Shown one piece after another: positions 45,702 to 57,636 of a stretch of 64,000 nt of DNA; the first letter of the stretch is position 1, and each line of letters starts with the position of its first letter. This stretch comes from Arctopsyche grandis (Eukaryota > Arthropoda > Insecta > Trichoptera > Hydropsychidae). Both the position numbers and the translations under genes were made by a program. The stretch spans positions 10,886,579-10,950,578 of the forward strand of contig NC_135356.1 in NCBI RefSeq assembly GCF_051622035.1, read 5' to 3'. The notes beneath the pieces are model-generated. The model was not told the origin of the DNA and ran no database searches. It saw only the letters and a program-made list of their open reading frames with translations.

Positions 45702-46435
45702 TCTATTTTTATCGATAGATAATTTTGAGAATGATTACTCTGAAGATCCTCATTATATGGAAGTGTTGGCCGATGAGAGCGTCGTATTAGAGTCTGCGAA
45801 TGGTGTGAATATTTCTCGAAGTCTCCACCGTATGCCTCCAGAAACGCCCCAAATTACAGGCCGTCCCAGGTTGGTTGTGATATTAAACATCACTATGTAA
45901 CTAGTGCGTGTGTCCTTTTTAATATGCATTGCTGCGATTTATATATGTACATGACATGAACTGAACGCGAGCGTTTACTTATTCAATGTGTTTATATTTT
46001 GTCTGTGAATTTAATGTAGTTGAATCTGTCTCGATTCCCTTTCAATTTAACATTTATATTATAATAATCGATGAAAGGTTCACCATGTGCTTTTATATCA
46101 TCTTTGACATCACCATGCCAATTTATAAATTATGTTTTCAGACTTGAAGAGCCCATTCCTCCCCCTTCAATGCCAGGTAAGATATTAAAAAAACATTTTT
46201 TTTTATTGAGAATTATTACTATTTATTGGAACCATCTAAGATTCGCAAATAATATATTATAAATTAAAGCATGGTAGTACTTTGGCATAATTGTCGATAT
46301 ACAATATTGTGATAAAAAGTACATATTTGGAAAAAAAAATTCACTAATATTATATTGTTTATTTCAGCTGAACCAATCAAAAAAGGTAAAAAGAAAAACG
46401 CTTCCAAATCCAAAAGACAATGTGTTGTAATGTAA
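32186..46435 (+). CDS. CCDC50: CCDC50-like coiled-coil protein with C-terminal CAAX box, 13 exons
   Basis: Exons: 32186-32255, 42568-42630, 42716-42842, 43473-43569, 43653-43805, 43883-44035, 44163-44243, 44322-44406, 44620-44797, 44878-44927, 45719-45869, 46142-46176 and 46368-46435. All phases agree, giving 436 codons plus stop. The N-terminal VHEVRREWIVRTDEQFARRV, QDDEIVHHLND and DDDAKLARELHS follow the CCDC50 (Ymer) N-terminal coiled-coil domain, which in vertebrates binds ubiquitin chains and modulates EGFR turnover and NF-kB. The middle is Ser/Lys-rich and low complexity, with further helices (LILAQILQEKEYERANRHQK). The last exon reads KKGKKKNASKSKRQCVVM and stop: a polybasic stretch plus a CAAX box, which would predict prenylation and membrane attachment. 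The first intron is about 10.3 kb, full of transposon debris. Less certain points: the donor at 44036 (GTTAGC) and the 50-nt exon 10 with donor GTTACA. Confidence 0.85.
33215..33645 (+). pseudogene. Non-LTR retrotransposon RT fragment
   Basis: GKRIYVSFIDFEEAFDKVKH (the FxDFEKAFD motif of LINE reverse transcriptase), then GIDGRDIALLKNLYLNQ and, later, HGQIIKQVELPK. Stops and frameshifts throughout. In intron 1 of the CCDC50-like gene. Confidence 0.8.
34020..34650 (-). pseudogene. Non-LTR retrotransposon C-terminal fragment
   Basis: DLRIRIEMARTAFIKHS, then ISRIKAFEMLVYRRMLKIPW and TNEALLGVIVRGRKLISVIK, then SAEQLLRAAEDR, in the order of the region after the RT domain. Broken by stops. Confidence 0.8.
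34690..34970 (-). pseudogene. Second LINE C-terminal fragment
   Basis: Minus-strand reading with frame changes gives SSLEKLVVVGAV, then RRRGRSSIQWTDQIRSA (frame-corrected) and EDWKRLVNHTPDYGPYGCHD, a typical LINE tail. Decayed. Confidence 0.6.
35821..35868 (-). CDS. Candidate 16-codon first exon, copy 1
   Basis: ATG at 35868 encodes MSDTSEIIDVETIDDE and ends GAG|GTGAGC in phase 0. The acidic start and phase would suit the first exon of the mini-exon gene 5.4 kb downstream on the same strand, but nothing here proves the link. The only clear downstream exons in that phase are the 60-nt exons. Confidence 0.4.
36910..36957 (-). CDS. Candidate 16-codon first exon, copy 2
   Basis: Identical peptide (MSDTSEIIDVETIDDE) and the same GTGAGC donor as copy 1. 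It lies in the second unit of the 35-37 kb duplication, with similar presumptive 5' UTR upstream. Two interchangeable promoters/first exons is the simplest reading. Confidence 0.4.
37270..37430 (-). repeat. Inverted copy of part of the 35-37 kb unit
   Basis: tggaattaaaccccatttgc through ggcacaaatttgctgataag to gataatgcatattaatta is the reverse complement of 35985-36135. It forms a large inverted repeat with the direct copies. Confidence 0.8.
38170..38510. mobile_element. CCGGACCC-family MITE, near-tandem pair
   Basis: Two successive copies of gttaaaggtt(t/c)gccgaac followed by ctagctttgtgaatagag and cgattcctggaaaaagcac, joined by acggacccagagggtgctgt. Confidence 0.7.
38690..39312 (+). pseudogene. 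MADF-domain gene remnant, probably from a Harbinger element
   Basis: FDTEKLIREIENRKAIWDMS and EEYSDRNVKIRRWEEIT (38786-38900) fit the start of a MADF/Myb-SANT-like DNA-binding domain. The reading ends after YLPEWR. A second ORF in another frame (38965-39312, starting MEIMDVIQRAQPQ, Gln/Ser/Tyr-rich) follows, ending RESESFQEM and stop. The second half of the domain is missing or spliced. It is convergent with the Harbinger-like transposase exon at 39372-39655, the usual two-gene layout of that superfamily. Confidence 0.6.
39372..39655 (-). pseudogene. HARBI1-like transposase, first exon only
   Basis: From ATG 39655: MDVEEIILYLLFRKKRKAKR, then WIHPLLLERHSKGLFNNYFM, HEERFFNFTRMSVKSFDNLL and IPEEKLIITLR, ending at a GTGAGT donor. 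This is the N-terminal (HTH) part of PIF/Harbinger transposases. No DDE domain follows on this strand, so the gene is truncated. Confidence 0.75.
39790..39895 (-). mobile_element. Piece of the piggyBac-type MITE found at 48712
   Basis: Minus strand reads tttgggcgacaagtctgtag...ggcttatatgcgcctatttc, nearly identical to 48745-48835. Confidence 0.7.
39958..40390 (+). mobile_element. Helitron-like element with GC-rich repeat body
   Basis: tctatatataatttggaaag, the tatgtatcc-ggttcg block, gatcggtgacgtcatcgaac and aggcgccgatttgttttttt match 12352-12510. Then come ggggcgcagccttatggggc-type repeats with alternating ggcgcagcc and ggccccgaag words. No coding capacity. Confidence 0.55.
40395..40570. 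mobile_element. Copy of the 2179-2407 MITE family
   Basis: Contains ccatacaaaatgtaccaaag and ends gtgccgactaggtatgaaca. The left arm is more diverged. Confidence 0.65.
40640..41190. repeat. Dispersed repeat with cagtgaaattataatttcac ends and TTAGG words
   Basis: Both edges carry cagtgaaattataatttca-type palindromes. The centre has a C-rich patch (40760-40860), then ggttaggttaggttagggtt at about 40967, an insect-telomere-like but degenerate tract. Confidence 0.5.
41188..41246. repeat. (TA)n microsatellite
   Basis: About 29 TA dinucleotides. Confidence 0.95.
41300..41530 (-). pseudogene. LINE C-terminal fragment
   Basis: Minus strand gives KVQCTQRSMEHCMFGIIRRD, RERNAWVRR and, after a stop, QRRWMDEIRKVCGAG. 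This is the same family as 61040-61330. Confidence 0.75.
41548..41720 (+). mobile_element. tRNA-derived SINE, family B (head)
   Basis: tagtgcactggtagagc fits an A box and gggcttgagtcccgg a B box. The tail catctcgcttgcacccaaca is unlike family A. No intact tRNA cloverleaf. Confidence 0.55.
41800..42120 (-). repeat. Dispersed repeat, copy of 59430-59660
   Basis: aggaaaaacatctgactatt, ttgcttccaatactcacttt, tagattttgagttaaa and cattatcatattcgaatt recur in reverse complement at 59430-59660. Confidence 0.65.
44440..44590. mobile_element. CCGGACCC-family MITE in a CCDC50-like intron
   Basis: attgttcaattgttgtaaat, a pyrimidine run, ctctagctttgtaaatagag and ccccgattcctggaaaaagc. Lies between exons 44406 and 44620. 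Confidence 0.7.
45115..45365 (-). pseudogene. LINE C-terminal fragment in a CCDC50-like intron
   Basis: Minus strand reads RIQFFGHIVRRPGQFGTIDR followed by WNEGSRRTNEDDPQQDG and later DHDGPYYGC, the FGH.(V/I)RR region of LINE tails, with stops. Confidence 0.65.
45610..45697. repeat. (TA)n microsatellite
   Basis: About 44 TA dinucleotides ending 20 bp before CCDC50-like exon 11. Confidence 0.95.
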
Positions 46436-46622
46436 TTAATGTCTGTATATGCACGTCTCTCATACAATTGTTTTGAAACATTTATAATTATGCTTTACTA
46501 ATCCAATTGCATTTATGAGTTTTACATATATTCATTGATACTATTTTGACATAAACTATTTATATTTCATTTAAAATTGTTATTCCTACAATTTAATTTT
46601 TTATATTAACATAAACTACATA

Positions 46623-47597
46623 CAGTCCCAGGACAGAATATTAAGTCACCCCGATTGAATGGCGTTCACGCCCATTTGTAACGGTTATAAATAATTCATA
46701 ATAAGATCTTTTGGGCTAATTTTTTTTGTAAGCTTATCCTTATTTGCTACTCTATTCACCAACAAATAATAATACAACATTATCCTTCAAAATATTTTCA
46801 AAAATAAAAGTGAAATGAGTTTGCATCTGAATTACGTAAAGCATATACAAGCGTTTCTGCGAAGATTTTTTATTATTTCTTTAACAACACTGTGATTTTT
46901 TCTTTTGCTGCAGCCTTACTATATTTTTAGGGTAAGTTGTTATCAAAATATTCCCTTTTGGGGTGAATTTGGGGGGTCTATACTATAGACGCTATAGACT
47001 CTATAGCGTCGATGGTCCAGGTACCAGGTACCCAAAGTGGGATCGCCACTTTGTTCCAGATGTTTCCTTATTTTGCAAACAGTCGTATTACTTACACCCT
47101 CTATTGTCGCGATTTTATGTTTATAAAACATTCCAGTTTTTATTAATGCTATAATACTTGCATTTATTTCTTTAAAAAGAATTGCTTTTCGACTAGTCTA
47201 AAAAATAATCTATTTAAGACTCACAATCAATTTAAAACATTAATGAAAGTAATTTTTTTACAAATTAATCATCAACATACCTTAAAAATATAGTAAAGCT
47301 GCAGCAAAAGAAAAAATCATGATGTTGTTTACGGAATAAAAAAAAATCTTCGCAGAAACGCTCGTATGTGCTTTACGTAATTCAGGAGCAAACTCATTTC
47401 TATCATTTCACTTTTATTTTTGAAGATATTTTGAAGGATAATGCTGTATTATTTTTTGTTGGTGAATATAGTAGCAAATAAGGATGAGCTTACAAAAAAA
47501 CTAGCCCAAATGATCTTATTGTGAATTATTTATAATCGTTACAAATGGGCGCGAATGCGGTTCAATCGGGGTGGCGTAATATTCTGTCCTGGGACTG
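46623..47597 (-). mobile_element. Defective Tc1-like element with long TIRs
   Basis: TA|CAGTCCCAGGACAGAATATT at the left and its reverse complement at the right; the arms are similar for about 280 bp. Flanked by TA (46621-46622 and 47598-47599). The centre, on the minus strand, encodes an HTH-like piece HKIATIEGVSNTTVCKIRKH of Tc1 transposases and nothing more. Confidence 0.85.
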
Positions 47598-47599
47598 TA

Positions 47600-48705
47600 A
47601 CTCAAATTTAACTACTTTTTTTTTGAATAATTATATTTAAGGACCAAATAAATATTTTGAATACCAAAAATTCACAATCGTTCAGATTTACATTTTAAAT
47701 ATTTACCAATTAATATTTTTTACCATTAAAAATCCACATCTGCTAGTATATCTGTGATTTCATTTCACCAAATATTTATTTTAATAGCAGCTAAAGAGCG
47801 AATAATAGAATTTGACTTTTTATACCGTTTAATTTATTGATAATTATTGAAATTGAATCGATATTGTGACTTTAAATACTCTTCCACCCCGATGATATAT
47901 CAGTAGTACATGAGTTGTTAAATAAGTTGTAGTTTATATTTTATATATATTCAGTATCAACTGTACCTATGTATACTGTATACACATCTTTTCACTTTAT
48001 ATGTACATACTACAAGCTGTCGACTTGGCCTGAACGCCATCTTTTTTATGCATATTTATATATTCTTTGCATGAAAGATCAAGATGTAATTGAAAGAAGA
48101 CGTAATAAAAAGAAAAATTGTGCTTTAAATATAAGGTAAAGCGAAAGAAATGACGATTTTTTTAAACTATTGTTTCAACCCCAATTTGTCAAATGGTTTA
48201 TTTGTTCGAACACATCATTGTTCCGAAGCTGTTAGTTACTGTGTCGTTACAAAACCTCGAGCTTTACCTTATACTTAAAATCTGAGTGATTGTTACCCAG
48301 TATCTTATAGTAATTTAATTCTGTAATACGTTACCGGAAATTATTTTATACATTGTACGTGTTTTCTTTTATTCAAAATTGGATTGAATCACTGATTCAT
48401 GATAATGTTTTCGACATTTAAGACATATGTATGTACATATAAAAAATTTCAAATGGGGGTGTGTATTGAACTGATATAATTGTTTCTGCGGTCTGGGCGA
48501 TTCTTAAATATAAGCTCATTGTTTTTAATCATGTTTGTAAATATAATTTAAACGAATTTATAAAATTCGTATGAGAATCCATGTATATATATATATATGC
48601 TTTGACGTATATACAAACTATCTATTAATTACTATCATAATAGCCCCGTGCTATCTGTCCCGCGTATTCTGTCTGTGTTTGACCATTTGCCTAGAGATGT
48701 AAATC
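47600..48705. other. AT-rich intergenic stretch, nothing recognised
   Basis: Has a weak inverted pair (ttaaatataaggtaaagc near 48125; gctttaccttatacttaaaa near 48260), possibly a worn MITE. No gene. Confidence 0.45.
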
Positions 48706-48711
48706 GCTTAA

Positions 48712-49216
48712 CCGTTTGCCCGCGGCCGTCTTCAATGGAAGCTTTGGGCGACAAGTCTGTAGCGCGGCTGTCTTCCATAGAATTTCTGAACTTTGCACGG
48801 GATTTTGAGGCTTATATGCGCCTATTTCAACCGTTTTAAGGTTCAAAATTGGTTGAATATATTACTGAGAGTTGAATGCCATCTATTCAATTTGCTTAAA
48901 ATGAATATATACCAGTAAAAATTAGTTTTTTGTGGAACCATACTGGAACCTCGTTTATGTGACGTCACGTCTTCATACAATTGAGACGATACGTCTCAAT
49001 TGTATGAAGAATGATTATTTGACAATTAAACCAAAACTACGAGATATATTATGTATTTTATTGTTTAAAATAATACTTTATGTATTAATTAACATATCTG
49101 GTTACTTGAGTAAATATTAAAATCTGTATTTAAGGTCGAAAACTCGATTGCCAAATTCGCGAAAAAGGTGCCACATACAGAGCTTGTTCGCTATATTTAT
49201 TGCCGCGGGCAAAGGG
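48712..49216. mobile_element. piggyBac-type MITE (505 bp) flanked by TTAA
   Basis: TTAA|CCGTTTGCCCGCGG at the left and CCGCGGGCAAAGGG|TTAA at the right (48708-48711 and 49217-49220), the hallmark site and terminus type of piggyBac transposons. The interior has a perfect 18-bp hairpin (cttcatacaattgagacg, then ata, then its complement, about 48972-49010). No transposase. Confidence 0.85.
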
Positions 49217-49220
49217 TTAA

Positions 49221-50243
49221 GCAAAATAAAAACATGATACAGGGATTATATATAGATGACACAGATGATAACCTATGTAGATATGTACGTAGGATCTGGT
49301 TGTCAGGAAACACAGGCGGTATAGTAAAATGAGACCCGTTGAGCGGTTTAAAACATTGTTTATTAATCAGAGCGCACTACGGACTAATCAGAGCATGTCC
49401 CACGTACAAGATGACAACTTATTATACATATATAAAGATACTCAAATGTACTTTTTTCAATTGAAAACCACCAAATTTATCACACTGTCTTATAATAATA
49501 GAAGCGCCCTTTCGAATACATACAATTCTTGTTTCAATAACACGCGTACCGTTTCCAAAACTACGCAATATTGTATGCGTATTGCCGAATGCTAGCTGTC
49601 GCCATGACGCTTTCATGAAAACTTTCATACACGATGTTAATTGAATAATATGTTACTTAAATGATCAATTTATTTAAAAAAAATTATCCCACGTTGTTTA
49701 TTGTGTGTTTTTGAATGCATCGTACAATTTTTAAAGATGCACTTGCTCATAGAAGTTTTTATCGGACATACGTCGACCACCAAGTATCAAATTCGACTGA
49801 TGCTAAAATTATTTAGGACAATCGTCACTTGTCAACAATATAACGCCTAAATCCACTTCTATTATTTATATCATTTCTCTGGTCTCATCTTATTAAGATT
49901 CGGAACATGGACGGTTACTGAAATGGTTAAGATTCTGGTGCCAATACCAAAAGTATAATTTTTACATTCGTTTCATTTTTTTTCGTTCTAATTTGTCACT
50001 CTCCCAAGAAACGTAAGGCAATTCGGCTAGTATTTAATAAAATATAATAATTTTACATAAAAGACATAGGTTTAGTGATCAAATCATGTTTTCAGAATTT
50101 CATTCAAAAGTGAAGAAACCTAATGCAAATAAAAAAAAATCGAAAGTTTTTTAAAAATTCATTCAATTGTTTTACACAACAATTCAAACCGGGGATAAAT
50201 TTCCAATGCCAACTTCAAACCTTACCTGTGTACATACATACAT

Positions 50244-50340
<97 letters not shown>

Positions 50341-52700
50341 GAATATGCCATTACAATAATATAATATTTAATAGGTGTATAAGATTCAATTGTGCTATGT
50401 AAAAAAGTGAAGCAATCAATGCATATTAATATATTTTTAATATTATAAAAATAAAACTTTAAATTGACTTTCCAAAGAAGTAATAGAGATATTATGCTAT
50501 ATTTATTATTAATTTGGTTACCTTGTATTCATTTATGGGTGTAACACTAAAATTGTATATTATATGTATAAATAATATTCATTGACGATTGCGAGTATAT
50601 TTATTGCAATCATTATTATTTCTAATATCAATATATTTAGGTCATTATTTACTTATACATACATATGTACGTTTGTTAAGTGGTGTTAAAGGGTTTAAGG
50701 AATTTTGTAGCCATGCAATATATGATATATGTATGTAGTGTGTATATTGACAAATATGTATGCTTTTTTATCGGTTAGCCTCTCAAGCCGCATTCTCATT
50801 GTTTGTTTGAATCTCTATTTTTATTATTATTTCTAGTATAATATCTATATTTAATATTTTAAACTATTACATACATACATATGTAAATAGTGAGTAGTTT
50901 ATATATTTGATTCTCTCTATACTATTACGTGCCTTATTTTTTTCATTTACAATACTCAACGTAAATTGTAGATCCACTGTTGGTGATAAAATGACTTCAA
51001 GTTCACCCATCGGTGAGATTATAAAACTCGTTACAATAAAAGTAATTTTGGAATCGATTGTTCCTTTAAAGTGCCTTCTTTTTTAACTATGTACATAAAA
51101 TATGTATATAGAATAGTGTTGTTAATGAACTCTTCAAAATTTAAAAGCCCTTTATTAAATATTATTCTCTATGTGCTAAAAATATTATATTTACATACAT
51201 ACATATATTTTACATTTATCATTCCAGTTATATTATAAAGACATACTTAGACCTCTCTGTTATGTTATTTCAATATATTCTATTGTATTTAGATATATAT
51301 CTTGAATTATAATTCGATGTAGTTTTGCCGAACGGAACTAATGTGCTATATTTAACTCATAAAACGTAACAACAATCTGACAATGTTTAAAATCTGAAAA
51401 GTTTAAAAATACATATTGATTCGGTTCCTTTAGGCAAAGGCACGTCTGATTACAATTCAGCAATAAAATGTTTTGTTAGGATAGTCATACATATTAGAAT
51501 ATTGAGGAGATGGATAGAAGAATAATTTATTTGTTTTAAAAAAAGATTATTTATTATACATATTTCTCCATTTTAAATTTTTCCTTCAAAAGTAAATCAG
51601 AATCACTGACTTAGAATTTCGATCTCATGAAAAATTCACTTTTTTCTACCCAGCTTCTCAACTAGCATAATTTTATTTAAATTATCCTTTTTTACCTACC
51701 TGTTTTATAAATAAAACATATTGATGCATTTGTTTATTTATTTTATTGACTTTATATGAATCAAACATATATATTTTCAATTCAAATTCCGTTTCATCTG
51801 ATGATTTCTATCAGTGACTAAGGAATATCAAAAACATATGTACATACATATATACATACGATTTTTCATTGAATAGTTTCCCATTATACCATTACCTAAA
51901 AATATAGAATGATATCGTACCTGATTTCAAGGTGGATTCCCTGGAATGAAAAAAAAGGAAACAGGAAAAGAACCACGTGTGTATAAATAATTGACGCACA
52001 CAAAAATTAAACACTTATTGATAATCAAAAAGAAATATATTTTTTAAATAACAATGATACAATTAAGTCAATAAAGTATTTCGTAGCAACAAAATATGAT
52101 ATATGGGCAAATAAAAACGGTGCCTTGTAGACCCAACATACTATGAAAGTGGATGCCTTAAAATGTGAATTTGTAATGATACGAGTAAATTGACTGGAAT
52201 TATGGTCCAAAACCCAAACAAACTTCACTTTAGACCTCGTCCAGTTACGTCGATAATAAATCAATCTTATTATTTTTTTTAATATCAAACGATTCAAACT
52301 TCCAAAAGCAAGCAAGTCGTTTTTACTGCCTATTTATCAAATATCAAAAATCTTCATTATGAAAATCGAGTAATACATTCATCGAATAAATTTAAATTAC
52401 ACTCACCCAATTCAATCAATCACATAATGGGAATAATTTGAATACTATACTTATTAGAAACTTATTATTACTAAATCGGTGTTATAGTAATTCCACTACT
52501 CGAAACGTGAAATTATTTAAAAGTCAATAGAAACTGTCTTATTGACTCGTTCTACAATTGCGAACATCCGGGTAAATATTTAGTGTGTGTCAAATTTGCT
52601 TGTCTCGTAATACTAATATTATAATAAGGTGAAGAGTATATATGCACAAATACATAAAATATTCGCAGTAGTAATAATTTGAAAATGCGACATGGGAATG
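49221..52700. other. AT-rich intergenic stretch, no gene recognised
   Basis: Only short ORFs without family resemblance, catacatatgta words and a (TA)n tract at 50251-50339. Part may be 3' UTR of neighbouring genes. Confidence 0.5.
50251..50339. repeat. (TA)n microsatellite
   Basis: About 44 TA dinucleotides after acacacac. Confidence 0.95.
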
Positions 52701-52727
52701 CTGCAATAATGCGCAAAAGCAGTTTTA

Positions 52728-55635
<2,908 letters not shown>

Positions 55636-56235
55636 GGTGTCAGTGACAAGTGTTTGATTGTGCAAACGATCGTAGGTGTGTCGGTCCTCAGCGAGCTGTC
55701 AATATCAGCAGACAAACACACAGGTCTGCCAAACACACAAAATTAATTTTGACACAAAGCTATTGAGTGATGAGTTTTTTTTCCGTCTTTGTATTATAAA
55801 GAACATATATGAATAACATTGCATTCGTTAATAATATTTTGATAACCATTGTTGTTTTTGCATTTTGGTTTATTTTTATAAGAATTTGCACAGGGATGTC
55901 ATTTTAACTTTTTCCAAAAGGGGACAAAAGTTGGTCATTTTATAGTTATAAAACCTTTTTTTTTTTGGAAAAAGCTTCTGATCAACATTCTAAACTTGTT
56001 GCAGGTTTTGCTAGTACAGACAAAGTAATGAATAATCAATTTGATTAAGATTCATAATATTTCATCAAATGGCGCTGTCCACACACACGATATCTACTAC
56101 CGATATCTCCATGTCCAGTTCCTAAATAGCAACCACGGGTTGCAATATGGGAACTGGCGGTATCCCTCACGGGCCCAAAAGTGAAACGCCCGAAAACGCA
56201 AATATCCGAAGGCAAAGATCAATGGTAAACGGTAC

Positions 56236-56237
56236 TA

Positions 56238-56318
<81 letters not shown>
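56236..56318. repeat. (TA)n microsatellite
   Basis: About 40 TA dinucleotides, followed by a C-run at about 56332. Confidence 0.95.
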
Positions 56319-56320
<2 letters not shown>

Positions 56321-56528
56321 GTAATTTTAAACCCCCCCCCCCCCCCACACACACAAATTATTTTCGTTGAATTTTTATATTTGCTGATAATGTTTTTTTT
56401 TCAAATCTGTTGTGTGGGCTATGTGTCTTTGTAACTAATCTAATTATTTTAGACATTAAACTTTAGAAATATAGCACAACTTGTACTATTACAAAACTGG
56501 GTCGATAATAGCACCTATTTCCCACATC

Positions 56529-56905
56529 AAACTCGAGCTGTACAAATTATATAATCGTGTTTTGTTCGAACACGTAAAGTCAACCTTGGACGAAATACTT
56601 TAGTTCGAACTAGGACAAAGACACCATAAACTCGCTCTAGATACTCAATTACGAGTACGCGGGTACGCGGGACCCCCCCCCCTCCCCGGAGCCGAGCACC
56701 AAACCTTGATCCGTAGAAAGCTTCCAGAACGTAATTAACGACTATATAAACCAGCGCATCATCCCCAGATGCGAGTGAGCTTCGGGAGCTCAAACTACTC
56801 ACTCCTCCGATGACGAGCAATTATCTCCGTCACCGTACATAAAAATACACATGTATTAATTGAGCAATAAAGATCCTCTTCAAAACTCAACTGAGTTTCT
56901 ATAGG
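56529..56905 (+). mobile_element. Possible solo LTR
   Basis: GC-richer block with a TATA-like ctatataaacc (about 56741), a possible initiator region atgcgagtgagcttcggg and AATAAA at about 56864. That is promoter-then-polyA order on one strand with no gene attached. TG...CA ends and a target duplication are not convincing. Confidence 0.35.
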
Positions 56906-57094
56906 CCAGGAATCGGTCAAAACCTATCACCCGTCCTATAACCTCACTAGAAATTTCCTGGATTTGCCTCTGTCCAAAGAGTGAAGATTGGGGATGACGT
57001 TTAGCCGGTAAAATCCAGCACTATCTTGCAGTGTGGAGAGTAGGGTGTCTTCTGAAGACTGCCTACCAGCGTAACAAAAAAAAGGATTGGTTTT

Positions 57095-57175
57095 ATTTAT
57101 TTAAGATTAGGTTAGGTTAGGTTACGTTAGGATTGGTTTTATTTATTTAAAGTTATGTTAGGTTCGGTTAATAAA
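57095..57175. repeat. TTAGG-rich tract
   Basis: gattaggttaggttaggtta then cgttaggattggttttattt, the same composition as 40960-41050. Part of a dispersed repeat rather than telomere. Confidence 0.6.
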
Positions 57176-57636
57176 TACTTTAATTAGTATTATATTTAAG
57201 CCAACACCCACGCGAGTAGATAGGGTTGGTTATCAAATATACCAATGACATTTTTTCATCGAAATGGTGATTTGCTTTGGTATTATATTACCGATTGTTT
57301 ATATTCTATGCTGATCTTTTATTATACTAATTACTTATATTTTATATTGATATTTTAGTTATTATACTAATCGTTTAAATACAAGCCGTTTTCAATTTGA
57401 AAAAAATGGTCACCTTATTATAACATGTAACGATAAGCGATACATGATTTAATAATTGTTATTTTCGTAATTTTATGATTTTATTTAGTTGGTGAACGTC
57501 TATGGTTAATATCTATATCATTCATAAAACCTTATTTATGATTGAAAATGTTACTTGCGGCTTTGCAATGGACAATGGCCGTTTATGAGATTGCGTTACA
57601 TACAGCTGGTGAGTGACGTTTCATTGTGATGACAGG

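Noticed and set aside
50123-50364. IYIYIY-type ORFs in TA microsatellites (also 41148 and 54522)
   Set aside because: Pure (TA)n translation.
56527-56820. 97-residue minus-strand ORF
   Set aside because: Low-complexity Arg/Val/Gly reading of a GC-rich, LTR-like block; no family resemblance.
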